Assembly (NCBI GenBank): GCA_009192285.1
Contig: WBVU01000017.1
Location: 806,001-870,000 of the forward strand
DNA: 64,000 nucleotides
Direction: 5' to 3'
DNA from: Morchella semilibera
Taxonomy: Eukaryota; Ascomycota; Pezizomycetes; Pezizales; Morchellaceae
The notes below the pieces were generated by a model. That model did not search any database, was not told the DNA's origin, and worked only from the letters and a program-made list of their open reading frames with translations. The number at the start of each line of letters is the position of its first letter. Position 1 is the stretch's first letter. Both the position numbers and the translations under genes were made by a program. Positions 39,486 through 49,842 of this stretch are shown here, piece after piece.

Positions 39486-39578
39486 GCCCCGGTAGTGTAG
39501 TGGTTAGCACGCCTAGAAACTCAGCACGTAGAAGACAGAGCTGTGAGGGTAACTTGGGTTCAAATCCCAACTGAGGCA
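39486..39578 (+). repeat. tRNA-derived SINE-like unit, copy 1
   Basis: A 93-nt unit from GCCCCGG to GAGGCA. It has an A box TAGTGTAGTGG, a D-stem GTGT/GCAC, a T-arm TTGGG-TTCAAAT-CCCAA (B box) and a terminal A, followed by a T-run near 39582-39590 that would stop RNA polymerase III. The 5' and 3' ends pair except at position 4. The anticodon arm is about 20 nt too long and has no usable T33-anticodon loop, so this is not a normal tRNA. The 3' arm reads CTGAGGC here where most copies have TCGAGGC. Confidence 0.75.
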
Positions 39579-40950
39579 TTATTTTTTTTTATCATTTTCT
39601 GTAAATAGTCCCTTTACCGCCCAAGCGGGCAACGGGAGTGGGGCGTGTTTTTGACTTGTATACTACTATACTTACTAAGTACATGTACTTAGATCTCATA
39701 TCTTACTCCGCAGCGATTGCCCTGTTAGGCCCTGTTATGGTGGAGACTCGCTGCAAAAAGGCCATGATCGGACTTTCCTGCAGATAGGTCTACAGAAGCC
39801 GAGATGTAAAATGTTCAGCGGTCCTGCCCGCCCGCCGGCCTGCTCGTCCGCCCGCTTGCCTGTCCGCTTTCCTGTCAGCCTGCTTGTGGCTCGATCGGCT
39901 GGGGAGGGGTCTGAACTTAGTCTCCAAGCCACGGAAGAACAGAAGTACCGTTGACAAAGAGGGTTCATATGAGTCTTGCATTCGGGCGGTAGAGTGGCCT
40001 AGCTTATAGAGAGATTACCCTTATAGTAAGCTTTGGCTGTGTGTAAGTACAAGTAGTTGGCATTTGTTGCTGGTGCGGCAGGGCTAGGGGAAATACCACA
40101 GGGGTCTCTCCGGGCAGAGGCAATGCGTTCGTCCGCTGGGCCTCTATCAAGTCTCTATCTAGACTGGGACGGCCGGGGGTGGGTATGAGGTTGGAGCTCG
40201 ATTGTACTGCCCGGTGCGTTCTACTTTCGCGGGGGTTATGGTGGTCATGGACTATCACTCGCTCGCTATCCACTTCGTCTGCCCCCCGCCCCCCCGGGGG
40301 TCCCGTAATAGATGTATTGGGATCTGTTTGTTAGTGACAGATTTGTTTTAATTTGGCACTAGGTGATTGATAGACGAATTAAGGGATGATACTTGACTGA
40401 ACCCCCCCTACCCTGCTTGAGCGCTGCGCGGGGGTATTTACTTATGTAAGTACTTGCTACATGACGTAGTTGGGAAGGGCAGATGTGCCCTGTAAATAGA
40501 ACTGTTCCCCTACTGATGGGTACTTGAGTATTTTGGCTACACTGTAGGTACATACATGTCCACCAGGCAACATGTCCAGTTGGGGGGTCGGTCGGAGCGT
40601 GGGTTACAAAGATTCCCGCAGTACATCAAGTACTTGTCTGGTGGTCAATATATCCAGTGTGTCTTTCCAGACCGGGGGTGTGTGTGTATACGTATACCAA
40701 AACCCGCCTCTTTGTATATCTGTACCTACATTATCACAACCATGTTTACTACTACTACTTCTGCAACTACTACATGTACTTACTACAACTCCCACCACTT
40801 CTACCACCACCTTGGCTGCCAGCTCTAGCTCTGCCACCGTTTCGCCCGTCCGGCTCATCAACACCTTCTAGAGCAGCGTATCAGCTCCAAGTGCACAGAC
40901 ACCCTAAGCTCGGCTGCTCTCCCGGCGGGTACGAGCGCACCGCACCGCAT

Positions 40951-41777
40951 TTCCCTCCTACGTCTAAGCTACTTCTGCCCGTCCCGGCTCCTGATCATCA
41001 CGGTGCCCTGTAGGCCGCAGGAGGTCGTCAGTGGAAGGGTCGAGCGTGGGATCTCCACAATGGTGGCTTCTATGAGCTTGGGGTAGAGCTTGGAAAAGAT
41101 GGGCCTCACGAGGTCCACCGACTACCCCAAGTCTTCGTCTACTTGTGGCAATCGATGGCTCACCACGCAAAACTGTGGGACTGACGGAAACCGTCAACCG
41201 GCGGCGCAATATTGACCTACTTCCCACGCAAAATCGCCTAATAGGGTGGCTAACTGGACCAATTCTCGTTAAAGGTCCTGAGTATGTCTTCGTCTGTATT
41301 CAGGACTTGTGGCAATCTGTGGCTCGCCATACAAAAATGAGAGTCTAGCTGTCGGCGGTGCAAGAGAGACCCACTTGTCACGCAAAATTGTACAAGTGAT
41401 GGTGTATACTACTTATCGTTAAGATTGTGTCCATCACCACGCCGTTTCTTCGCCAAAAAGTTGTGGGGACCGGGAACAGGCAAAGACATCCGCGCCTCCC
41501 TACGCCTAAGCTACTCCTACCCTTCCCGGCTCCTGATCGTCGTGGTGCCCTGTAGGCCGCAGGGGGTCGTCAGTGGAAGGCTCGAGCGTGGCATCCGGCA
41601 GGATCTCCACAATGGTGGCTTCTATGAGCTTGGGGTAGAGCTTGAAAAAGATGGGCCTCACGAGGTCCACCGACTACCCTATGTCTTCGTCTATATTCAG
41701 GACTTGTGGCAATCGGTGGCTCACCACGCGAAACTGTGGGACTAACGGAAACCGTCAACCGGCGGCGCAATATTGAC
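40951..41777 (-). repeat. Tandemly duplicated segment, possible broken gene tail
   Basis: Sequence at 40951-41215 recurs at 41495-41777 with ~90% identity by eye, and a partial third copy lies at 41279-41395. On the minus strand both main copies can be read as VDLVRPIF(S/F)KLYPKLIEATI followed by DPSTDDxLRPTGHxDDQEPG and a stop. The frame is broken by a stop before VDLV and by an 11-base difference between copies. This might be a decayed protein-coding tail; I do not recognise it. The minus-strand frame at 41755-41982, with a Leu-rich possible membrane anchor, lies just upstream and could be its beginning. Confidence 0.45.
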
Positions 41778-42295
41778 GGTCGGCTGGATGTGGCTGCATG
41801 AGTTCCTCGTTGGGCAATTCCAGGTAGAGGAGGCGGGGAGCGTCTCGATTCGGGCCCACCAGAGTAGTGTGTAGAAGGAAGAGGCCGAGGAGGAGGCCGA
41901 GGAGGACGAGGGGCGTAGTTGGGAGGATGAGGCGGAGGCGGAGCGGCAGAGCGGAAGTGATGGAAGTTATCGCCCTTCGCATGAGATATTCTCTTTTTCC
42001 GTCCGTTGTTTGTATCGGCGCATGTGTCTTTGTTCTTTGTATCTGTGGTGATGGCCCACTCTCTATACAGTTTCTCTCTTTTTTGCCGATGTCTCTCTGT
42101 AAATAGATTCATTCCCAGCAGGTGATCTTAACTCCGTGCTTGCATAGGGCAGGGTGCAAGTGTTGGGTTGTGCCGGGCAGTTTTGTTGTTGACCTTAATC
42201 GCAATTGTTAAGTTTTTGTCGATAAGATGCAGATTCACATCTCTTCCCCAACAATGGGAACTTAATTGAAGTATGTGGTAGGGTGGTATGTGGGG

Positions 42296-42378
42296 GGGGG
42301 GTAGTCTCGTGCCCAGCCTGTGGTGATGCTCTGCACAACAAAACAATAGTCTGGGAACGAGACTAGGGGGGGGGGGGG
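42296..42378. repeat. Poly-G runs
   Basis: Two G homopolymers, near 42293-42301 and 42367-42378, lie in otherwise unassigned sequence. Similar long C/G runs recur across the window. Confidence 0.7.
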
Positions 42379-43424
42379 TATCGCCGCCATTTGTAAGGTT
42401 TCCACAAAGTCACGATCTTTTATTACGCGCAGGGTTCCGGGAGCGCTGATTAGGAGCCAAGGAAAGCAGTCAAAAAGGTGCAGATTGGGGAGGATTAATC
42501 GCGATCATAGACTATCACTCGCCCTCTGCCTGCCTGCGTGATTGATATGTACCCGGGGGTGCTGGAAGGTGATGCACCGTTTAACCAGATAGGTACTCAG
42601 AATTTCAATTTTTAAGACAACACAATGTTTGAAGAACATACATGTAGATATTTAGTCATATGTATGAGTCCCTAGAATAGATCTGCATGCTCTTTAATTT
42701 TTCCAGTCATTGATTTAGGCCTCGAGCCCGCAAAAGAACAACTCATGACGAGAGACAGTAATAAAAGGGGGGGGGGAAAGGGCTATCCGTACTAGCACTT
42801 ACCATAACTAGGGTCTCCAGCTTGTAACCTGCCATAGGTTTTCTCTGTTAGCTAGCTTGGTTGTTGATGAATATGGGCTATTTAATCGTTGCATCACTTT
42901 CCGGCACTCCCGGGTACATGTGGTATCCTTGTTTCTGCTCCCGACGGAGTTCAAGTAATTTCTAGCGGATCCTCCTGGGTATGTACATTAACGTTGTCTC
43001 TACTCACACTGTACTTGACTTTTTGAAACTGTGACTCAAGTCCTGCTATGTACCAGAAAGAAGAGAACTGTTGCGGCGCATTCTCCCGGCCGCTACATAC
43101 ATACCGCCGCTCTGCCCTGTGTGATCCCTATTTAGTACCCCACATATGTAACCGTGGCGGGCTATTCAAAGCCCCCAAGAGAAGACTTCCCAGTGGTAGG
43201 GTCAGGAGAGAATAAGATCCGTGACTTACTTCCTTTTGTGTAGGTAGTCATGTCAGGAACTGTATTATGTTTTATGTGCTTCGAGTCTCAATAGCGCGGG
43301 TATGCTGCACAACATGATGGCGGAGTGGTATAAAAACTAAATCACGGACACTTTTGCTGGGTGGCTAGCTGTACATAATAAACAAGGGGGGGGGGACGTG
43401 AAGCAGTAAAAAAACAAAAAATAA

Positions 43425-43517
43425 TGCCTCGATTGGGATTCGAACCCAAGTCTCCCTCACAGCTCTGTCTTCTACGTGCTGAGTTTCTAGGCGTGCTAAC
43501 CACTACACTACCGGGGC
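43425..43517 (-). repeat. tRNA-derived SINE-like unit, copy 2
   Basis: 93 nt, same structure as copy 1 on the opposite strand, with GGTTCGAATCC as B box and TTATTTTTTGTTTTTTT following it. Upstream on the unit's strand, the family's conserved leader CCCGTCCCGCCATTGCAGAC is present. Confidence 0.78.
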
Positions 43518-43985
43518 TTGTCTGCAATGGCGGGACGGGAGGTCTTGACCCGGAGCTTAAAGTTTAGGTTGCTAGCGCCAGTGCGGATGGAAGTTACCTG
43601 ATGCAGCTGGCAGCAAGATTCGATACAAAGACACCGCTGTCGGAAGCTACAGGCTACTTTTACCGCGCCCGATCGTATAGAAATATCAGTTTGGTTTGAG
43701 CCTGATTTCAGTCCGGTATCAGGCCTTTATGATTTTGTAGTGAAGATTATGGTACATGATAATGCCGATATAAAATTGATTTTATTCACTGAAAGATCTG
43801 GATGCGCAGGTAGCATTGGTGAATTTCACAAATAAAACTCTGGGTTGTTTCTCGGTTTAATATGTACATTTGTCTAACTATCTTCACTGCAGCCACCTGC
43901 CTGTCTGCCTACCTGCCTGCTTGATTCACTTCTTGATTCCGTGCTCCCAGGTACAGTGATTCCGTGCTTTTAGGTACGTTGCGGT

Positions 43986-44377
43986 TAGTGTTGGGCACGA
44001 GCCTGTTCGAGACGAGCCTGGCCTAAAGCTCGAGCTGGCCCGGATTGTGGGAAGAAAGGCTCGATATGTTCGGGCTCCGGGATATAGCTCGAGCTTAGGC
44101 TCGAGCTCTCTCAAAGATGTAGCTAAAGATAGTCATGTCGATATATATTTCATTTTCAGGTGATTCTCAGAGGATCTATCCTTGCTATATTTACAATTCC
44201 GCCAATACCAACCCATTCCTAATAGATCAGATCGCTCAAGCCCTCGCTCGAGCCTTAGCCCGAGCTTTTCCGATATCAGCTCGAGCTGACTTGGGCTCGT
44301 GGGGAGGAGAGCTCGAGGTGTCCGAGCCTAAAGCTCGAGCCTAAAGCTCGAACTAGCTCGGCTTGTGCCCAACACTA
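43986..44377. mobile_element. hAT-like MITE with perfect 8-bp target duplication
   Basis: The 392-bp element begins TAGTGTTGGGCACGAGCC and ends GGCTTGTGCCCAACACTA, near-perfect 18-bp terminal inverted repeats. The 8-bp direct repeat GTTGCGGT flanks it exactly (43978-43985 and 44378-44385). TIRs of this type with an 8-bp duplication are the signature of the hAT superfamily. The inside is rich in GCTCGAGC-like repeats and has no transposase, so it is non-autonomous. It sits beside a GCGGT microsatellite, which provided the target sequence. Confidence 0.88.
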
Positions 44378-44403
44378 GTTGCGGTGCGGTGCGGTGCGGT
44401 GCA
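44378..44403. repeat. GCGGT microsatellite
   Basis: About four to five GCGGT units directly follow the hAT-like element. The first overlaps the 8-bp target duplication. Confidence 0.8.
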
Positions 44404-44479
44404 GTACTTGATTTCGTGCTCTCAGGTACAGTTATTCCGTACTTCCAGGTACGGTGCGGTGCAGTGCTTGATTCCAGGC

Positions 44480-44862
44480 TCGTTTGGATTCACTACTGAA
44501 TTCACCGATTAGCTTATGTATGATTAATCAAGGTAGGGAGATAGGAAGGAGTGGTATAGAGGTGAAGATGTAGAGGTGAAGGTGTAGAGGTGAAGGTGTA
44601 GGGGAGATGAAGGTGTAGAGGGCGTAGATATCTCTAAGTCCACAACCCTAACCCTATCCTACTGAGAGTTCTTGATAATCTGATTTATTCGTGCATGCCA
44701 TTCTCCAGAAAGAGCCTGACCGAGCCTTATTCGGCCCTAATTAGGCGTCAAATATCAAGATTATCGCCTAAACACGCCGAAATATGGAATATCCTATAGA
44801 TAAAGCATAGGTATATCAAGCTCGTATCAGCTCTAGGTCTACAAATCAGGCTGGCGGTAATG
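44480..44862 (-). mobile_element. Truncated TIR element, family R, empty-site copy
   Basis: This is the reverse complement of 49627-49842 plus the sequence right of 51113. It includes the telomere-like AGGGTTAGGG, GTGGACTTAGAGATATC and the Lys/Leu-free spacer GCTCTTTCTGGAGAAT. The outer end at 44862 reads (inward) CATTACCGCC, a degenerate form of the CTTTACCGCC terminus, flanked by TA. Inner simple repeats of GGTGAAGGTGTAGA type continue to about 44520, and the other end is missing. It preserves the uninterrupted GAGATATCTC site that is split by another element at 49842/51113. Confidence 0.6.
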
Positions 44863-45346
44863 TAGGTAATCGTTACTCCGCGGGCCCTCTACCAACTCCA
44901 GCACAGCCATCAACGGACAAGAGGTACAGACTGTATGGTTATGAGAATGGGAAAAGGGTTTGGGCAGAATTTTGTTTTGACGTAGTTTTCTTTTAGTTTT
45001 TTTTTGGGGGGGGCTTGCCTGGTGAATGATGAGGCTCGAGACAGCGAGCGCACCGGGTTGGCTAGTATTGAGGAGGATCGAGTTTTCCTATGTTTTTCCT
45101 TGAGATGGCGGTGGAAGGAGGGGGCGTTCTGGGGATAAAATAGTGCGATATCGTCATAGCCTTAGGGCTAGATACGATTACTGATGTAAACAAAAAACAA
45201 AAAAAAACGGACAAGATGTATCCGCCACGCACGAGAGCGGTTTTGTAATGTGGAATGATATAAAAAACTAAATCACAGACACTTTTGCTGGGTGGCTGTA
45301 TATAATATAAACAAGGGACGTGAAGCAGTAAAAAAACAAAAAATAA

Positions 45347-45439
45347 TGCCTCGATTGGGATTCGAACCCAAGTCTCCCTCACAGCTCTGTCTTCTACGTG
45401 CTGAGTTTCTAGGCGTGCTAACCACTACACTACCGGGGC
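45347..45439 (-). repeat. tRNA-derived SINE-like unit, copy 3
   Basis: 93 nt and nearly identical to copy 2, including the downstream TTATTTTTTGTTTTTTT. The sequence further out (ACTGCTTCACGTCCC) is also shared with copy 2. So the duplicated unit is longer than the tRNA-like core. Confidence 0.78.
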
Positions 45440-45896
45440 TTGTCTGCAATGGCGGGACGGGAGGTCTTAACCCGGAGCTTAAAGTTTAAACTGCTAGCGC
45501 CAGTGCGGACGGGGTTGACCTGAGCTGAGGTTAATGTTGACCCCCCCCTTCCCGATGATGCAGCCGGCAGCAGGATTCGATACCGCAATTGGATCTCGCA
45601 TATGTACTTGGCCCCGTGTGCATTGCAGTTCGTGATGATTCGTCTCTGTCCATGATGAGGCCGGTATAGCCCTTGGTAGCACAGTTTTGGCCGCTCAGTT
45701 GAGCATGTACTAGGTTATTACTTAAGTATGTTCTCAGACGATGCCTTTTGGGATCGATAGCTAAGTACTTACGTTCTCAGACGGTGCCTTTTGGGATAGT
45801 TAAGTACATTGTACTTATGTACCCAGAGTGTCGGAAAGTGATGCACATTCAGTGGTTCCATAGCCACACGGATATTAATTTGTACACAGGTAAATA

Positions 45897-46067
45897 CAGT
45901 ATGAAAAAATGGGGTGAAATCACTACCATAGGACTACGGAATTTAGTGACAAATACCGAATTAAATCGGCATTAGAGGAAGAGTACTGTATAAATACCGT
46001 ATGCTTACCGCAATGCTAGCGTACCAACGAGAATACCGTAGTGATCCCACCCCTCTTTTTGGTACTG
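45897..46067. mobile_element. MITE, TACAGTA/TACTGTA family, copy 1
   Basis: The 171-bp unit runs from CAGTATGAAAAAATGGGGTG to CACCCCTCTTTTTGGTACTG, with ~30-bp imperfect terminal inverted repeats. TA lies on both sides (45895-45896 and 46068-46069), as expected for a Tc1/mariner-type target duplication. It has no coding capacity. It closely matches 62179-62350. Confidence 0.8.
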
Positions 46068-46234
46068 TATGGGTGTGCGGATGCTCATTGTCAAGTATAT
46101 ACTTGGTGCTTAGATATGGTAGAGAGGCTCTGCACGGCTGCGTTGTATTGTAATAAAGTACATATTTGGGTGTTGTCTAGTCAAAATGTGCATCACTTCC
46201 TCTAGAGGACTGCCTTAAATGACTAAATCAATTA

Positions 46235-47189
46235 CTTTAGCGCCAGTTCGGATATTTCTATAGGTATGATTTTGAGCACTAGTACTGCGGCATGGTTTTA
46301 AAAAGACTTAATTTCGAAAAGAACATTAATTGAACCCAAAAGGGTGAAAAAGATGATGTTTGGTGCCCAATTTAGCATAATTAAGGGTCTTTTGGAAGAG
46401 AATCATATACGAAGGAAAAGAGTTGTCAAAAACTGTAAGCAAATCAGGGTTAGGGCTGGGACTTAGAGATATCACGTCCCTTCTACATCTCCACACCTCC
46501 ATCTCCATACCTCCATCTCCACACCTCCACCTCTACGTCCCTACATACCTCTACACCCTCGCCTCTACAGCTTCATCTCTACGGCTTCATCTCCACACCT
46601 TCATTTCTACAACCCCCCCCCCCCCAGTTCCGAGTCCCCGCCCCGACTAATCATACATGAGCTAATCCATCGAGCAGTGAATCCAAGCAGCGAATCAAGC
46701 AGCGAATCAAGCAGCGAATCAAGCAGGGAATCAAGCAGCAAATATCCAAGCAGCGAATCAAGCAGCGAATCAAGCAGCGAATCAAGCAGCGAATCAAGCA
46801 AGCAGCGAATCAAGCAGATATGGCAGGCAGGTACGGCAGGCAGGAATGGCAAGTAGGCAGGCGGGTAGGCAGGCAGGCAGGTGAATAGCGAAGACTTGTA
46901 GTATATAATCGGGAAGTAAATAAAAATTTAATCTGTGAAATTTACCTATGCAGAATACATGTAAGTGTGAATACTGGCCTACCTGCGTATCGGAGTTTTT
47001 CAGCGAATAAAAAAAGTCTTATAAAGCTATTATCATGTATTAAAATCATTTACTAATATAAGGATTAATCGAAACATAGGTCAATAAGAGCCTATAGAAA
47101 ACAAAATATTAAAAATCAAAAAAAGTCCTATAATAGAAATATTAATTGCTTAATATAGGTTTATATTATTATGGGAACTGGCGCTAAAG
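46235..47189. mobile_element. TIR element family A, copy 1 (955 bp)
   Basis: The left end is CTTTAGCGCCAGTTC and the right end is GAACTGGCGCTAAAG, a perfect 15-bp inverted terminus with TA on both sides. Inside are, in order: a telomere-like AGGGTTAGGG block, a C/T-rich CTCCATCTCCACAC satellite, a C-run, a 12-bp GAATCAAGCAGC tandem array (about 46680-46815), a GGCAGGCA run and an AT-rich tail. There is no transposase. A nearly full second copy is at 53929-54758. Confidence 0.82.
46680..46815. repeat. GAATCAAGCAGC minisatellite
   Basis: About ten 12-bp units with minor variants, inside family A copy 1. The minus-strand reading LLDSLLDSLLDS is a by-product of the repeat. Confidence 0.88.
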
Positions 47190-47416
47190 TACTTGAGCCA
47201 AATAACTTCGTCGTTTTTCACTAACTGACATACACTTACTAAACGACTCCACTAAATGACTCTCGTTCCACTAACACTTGAGTTTGGCACCATATTCTAT
47301 ATAAATGACTTCATTTGCCAAGTGACTAGAAACTTGAAAAAACTGCCGCCAAGAAACTAAATATTTAGATTCAGAGTCTTGGCCAAGAGCCCCAACTATT
47401 TCTAACTCAACAGCTA

Positions 47417-47745
47417 CATTAGCGCCAGTCCAGATATTCCTATAAGTATTATTTTAACCACTAATACTACGGCATGGTTTTGAAAAGCCTTAATTTTGAA
47501 AACACCATTAATTAAACCCAAAAGGGTGAAGAAGATGATGCTTGGTGCCAATTTAAACCCGTTAGGACATAATTAAGGGTCTTTTGGAGAGCATCATACA
47601 TACGAAGGAAAAGAGTTGTCAAAAACAATAAGCAATTCAGGGTTAGGGCTGGGACTTGGAGATATCACGTCCTTCCTTCCTTACATCTCCATCTCCACAC
47701 CTCCATCTCCATCCCCACACCTCTATCTCCACGCCTCCAAGTATT
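47417..47745. mobile_element. TIR element family A, truncated copy
   Basis: Begins CATTAGCGCCAGTCC after TA and follows family A through the telomere-like block and the CTCCATCTCCACAC satellite, then stops matching near 47745. The right end is lost. Confidence 0.7.
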
Positions 47746-48263
47746 CTTATAGGCCTTTTATCCTTAAACCTTATAGGCCATTTATCCTTATAAGAAGTGC
47801 CCAGTCCACACAGAACGGTAAGGGGTGCCTGTCGAGACCCATATCCATGCAGAGTATAGACTCATGAGGTTCCGGGCTCAAACCCCATAGGCGGGCGGGT
47901 GGGGCGGTAGATAGGCAGACAGGCAGGTGCCAGCGGGCGGGTGGGCGGGGCGGCTGTCTACCCATTTTATACCTGGCCTTCTGTAGACTTATAGGTAGAA
48001 AAGTCTTGGAAATGGAGTGGTTCTTTTCTTATGGTAAATATTGCTGCTAAAGGGGCGGTCTTTGCGAAATCAGGCGTATCATACTGAAAAGGGTGATATT
48101 AACCCCACATGACTCGATCCTCTATAAGCCAAAAACATGACCCGTTCGGGCAGTAAAGTAGGGACCGGATACTACATAATCCTTGCAGACGGTATCCTTA
48201 TAACGACATAGGTTGTGCAGTGTTAGTAGGCGGGGGGTGTGAGTGACAAAAAAGGAAAAATAG

Positions 48264-48352
48264 TGCCTCGAGAACCCAGGTTTCCCTCACAGCTCTGTCT
48301 TCTACGTGCTGTGCTGAGTTTCTGGGCGTGGTGGCCACTACACTACCGGGGC
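48264..48352 (-). repeat. tRNA-derived SINE-like unit, damaged copy 4
   Basis: Like the other copies, but the T-arm loop and part of its stem are deleted (GCCTCGAGAACCC instead of GCCTCGATTGGGATTCGAAC), so the B box is lost. A 5-bp GTGCT duplication also lies in the middle. It is presumably transcriptionally dead. Confidence 0.75.
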
Positions 48353-48531
48353 TTGTCTGCAATGGCGGGACAGGAGGTCTTAACCCGGAGCTTAACAGGG
48401 CAATCGCTGCGGAATAAGATGTGAGATCCAAGTACATATTACTTACTGAAGTATATAAGCCAAAAACACGCCCCACTCCCCTTGCCCGCTTGGGCGGTAA
48501 AGGAGGGACGCAAAACGATAAAAAAAGATAA

Positions 48532-48624
48532 TGCCTCAGTTGGGATTTGAACCCAAGTCTCCCTCACAGCTCTGTCTTCTACGTGCTGAGTTTCTAGGCG
48601 TGCTAACCACTACACTACCGGGGC
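48532..48624 (-). repeat. tRNA-derived SINE-like unit, copy 5
   Basis: 93 nt with intact A and B boxes (GGTTCAAATCC). It lies only 180 bp from the damaged copy 4 in the same orientation, with matching leader sequence (CCCGTCCCGCCATTGC-like, AAGCTCCGGGTTAA). The 3' arm reads CTGAGGC, as in copy 1. Confidence 0.77.
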
Positions 48625-48917
48625 TTGTCTGCAATGGCGGGACAGGAGGTGTTAACCCGGAGCTTAAAGTTTAGGTTGCTAGCGCCAGTACGGATGGAGG
48701 TCAATGTTGACCCCGAATGATGCAGCAAGATTCGATACAAAGGCACCGCTGCCAGACTCTACCATCCCAAGAAATGCATTGCAGAATGTATCGATAATGC
48801 ATCACAGTCTCATTTCGCCAAGAGTTCAATGTAATGTATCAATAAAAATACAAAAGCTCAGCTCCGGGTTTGAGCCTGTGCAATGTTTCAGCCCACAGCC
48901 CACCGCCTAAGCTACTA

Positions 48918-49077
48918 CAGTACCAAAAAAGGGGATGTAATAGATACCATAGCAATACGGTATCGTGAAAAACTTCCGAATTAAATCGGAATTTCCATAG
49001 CAATGCCTGTAGCAATACCGGAGTGTCATGGTATTCTGACAGATAAGGTACTAGATACACCCGCTTTTTTGGTACTG
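48918..49077. mobile_element. MITE, TACAGTA/TACTGTA family, copy 2
   Basis: The 160-bp unit from CAGTACCAAAAAAGGGG to CCGCTTTTTTGGTACTG has TA on both sides. Its termini are more symmetric than those of the 45897 copy, and the inside shares the CCGAATTAAATCGG palindrome with it. Confidence 0.75.
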
Positions 49078-49842
49078 TAGTTGATATACTAGAACTAAGA
49101 ACTATACCAATAAACCGAGAAGTTCAAGTAAAGTAATCAGTAAAGTAACCAATAAAGTCGTCAATAAAGTCGTCAATAGACGACATTACAGAGGCCTCGA
49201 CACGTTTATATATGCATCGACCGATGCATTTATGCACCATTCTAGTATGGGGAATGTATCAAGTGATGCATTTCCGCGCTGGTAGAGAGAAGCCACAAGG
49301 TAATCGTCACTCCGCGGGCCCCCTACCCACTCCAGCACGGACAAGATGTATCCGCCATGCACGAGAGCGGTTTCGTAATCAATGTGCAGAGCCTAGAAGG
49401 ATCGTGAACACATACATGCAGCGAAAGCCTAGTGCTATACCGATACCTCCTCTACTTACGCATAAGTGCAATCCCTCTATATATGACGGTAACACTTTCG
49501 GCCCCTTTTTGCTCGGCCTTGGTATTAGCACCCTCATATTTATACAAGGGCCGCAATCTCGATCTCTACGGGTGAAGTCGTCAATCGCAGCTTGGCCTTT
49601 TGGGCTAATAATTATAATACATACATACATTACCGTCCGAACGTAAGCCTGATCTGGAGACCTAGAGCTTATGGGGGCTTGATATATGCCTTATATACCT
49701 GATTGGGCGATAATCTTGATATTTGGTGGCTAATTAGGGCTGAAGCTCGATCAGGCTCTTTCTGGAGAATAGCATGCGCGAATAAAATCAGATTATCAAA
49801 AACTCTCAGCAGGATAGGGTTAGGGTTGTGGACTTAGAGATA

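Noticed and set aside
39486-39578. Calling the tRNA-like units standard tRNA genes (Asp, Glu or Gln)
   Set aside because: The D- and T-arms fit, but the anticodon stem mismatches, the loop has no T33 and the acceptor has a C-A mismatch at position 4 in the full-length copies read.
46680-46815. CRISPR-like array
   Set aside because: The repeat units are contiguous without unique spacers, and the sequence is eukaryotic.
46607-46852. Minus-strand LLDSLLDS and GFAGFAGL repeat proteins (46607-46852, 51424-51627)
   Set aside because: They are translations of 12-bp and 30-bp satellites inside transposable elements.
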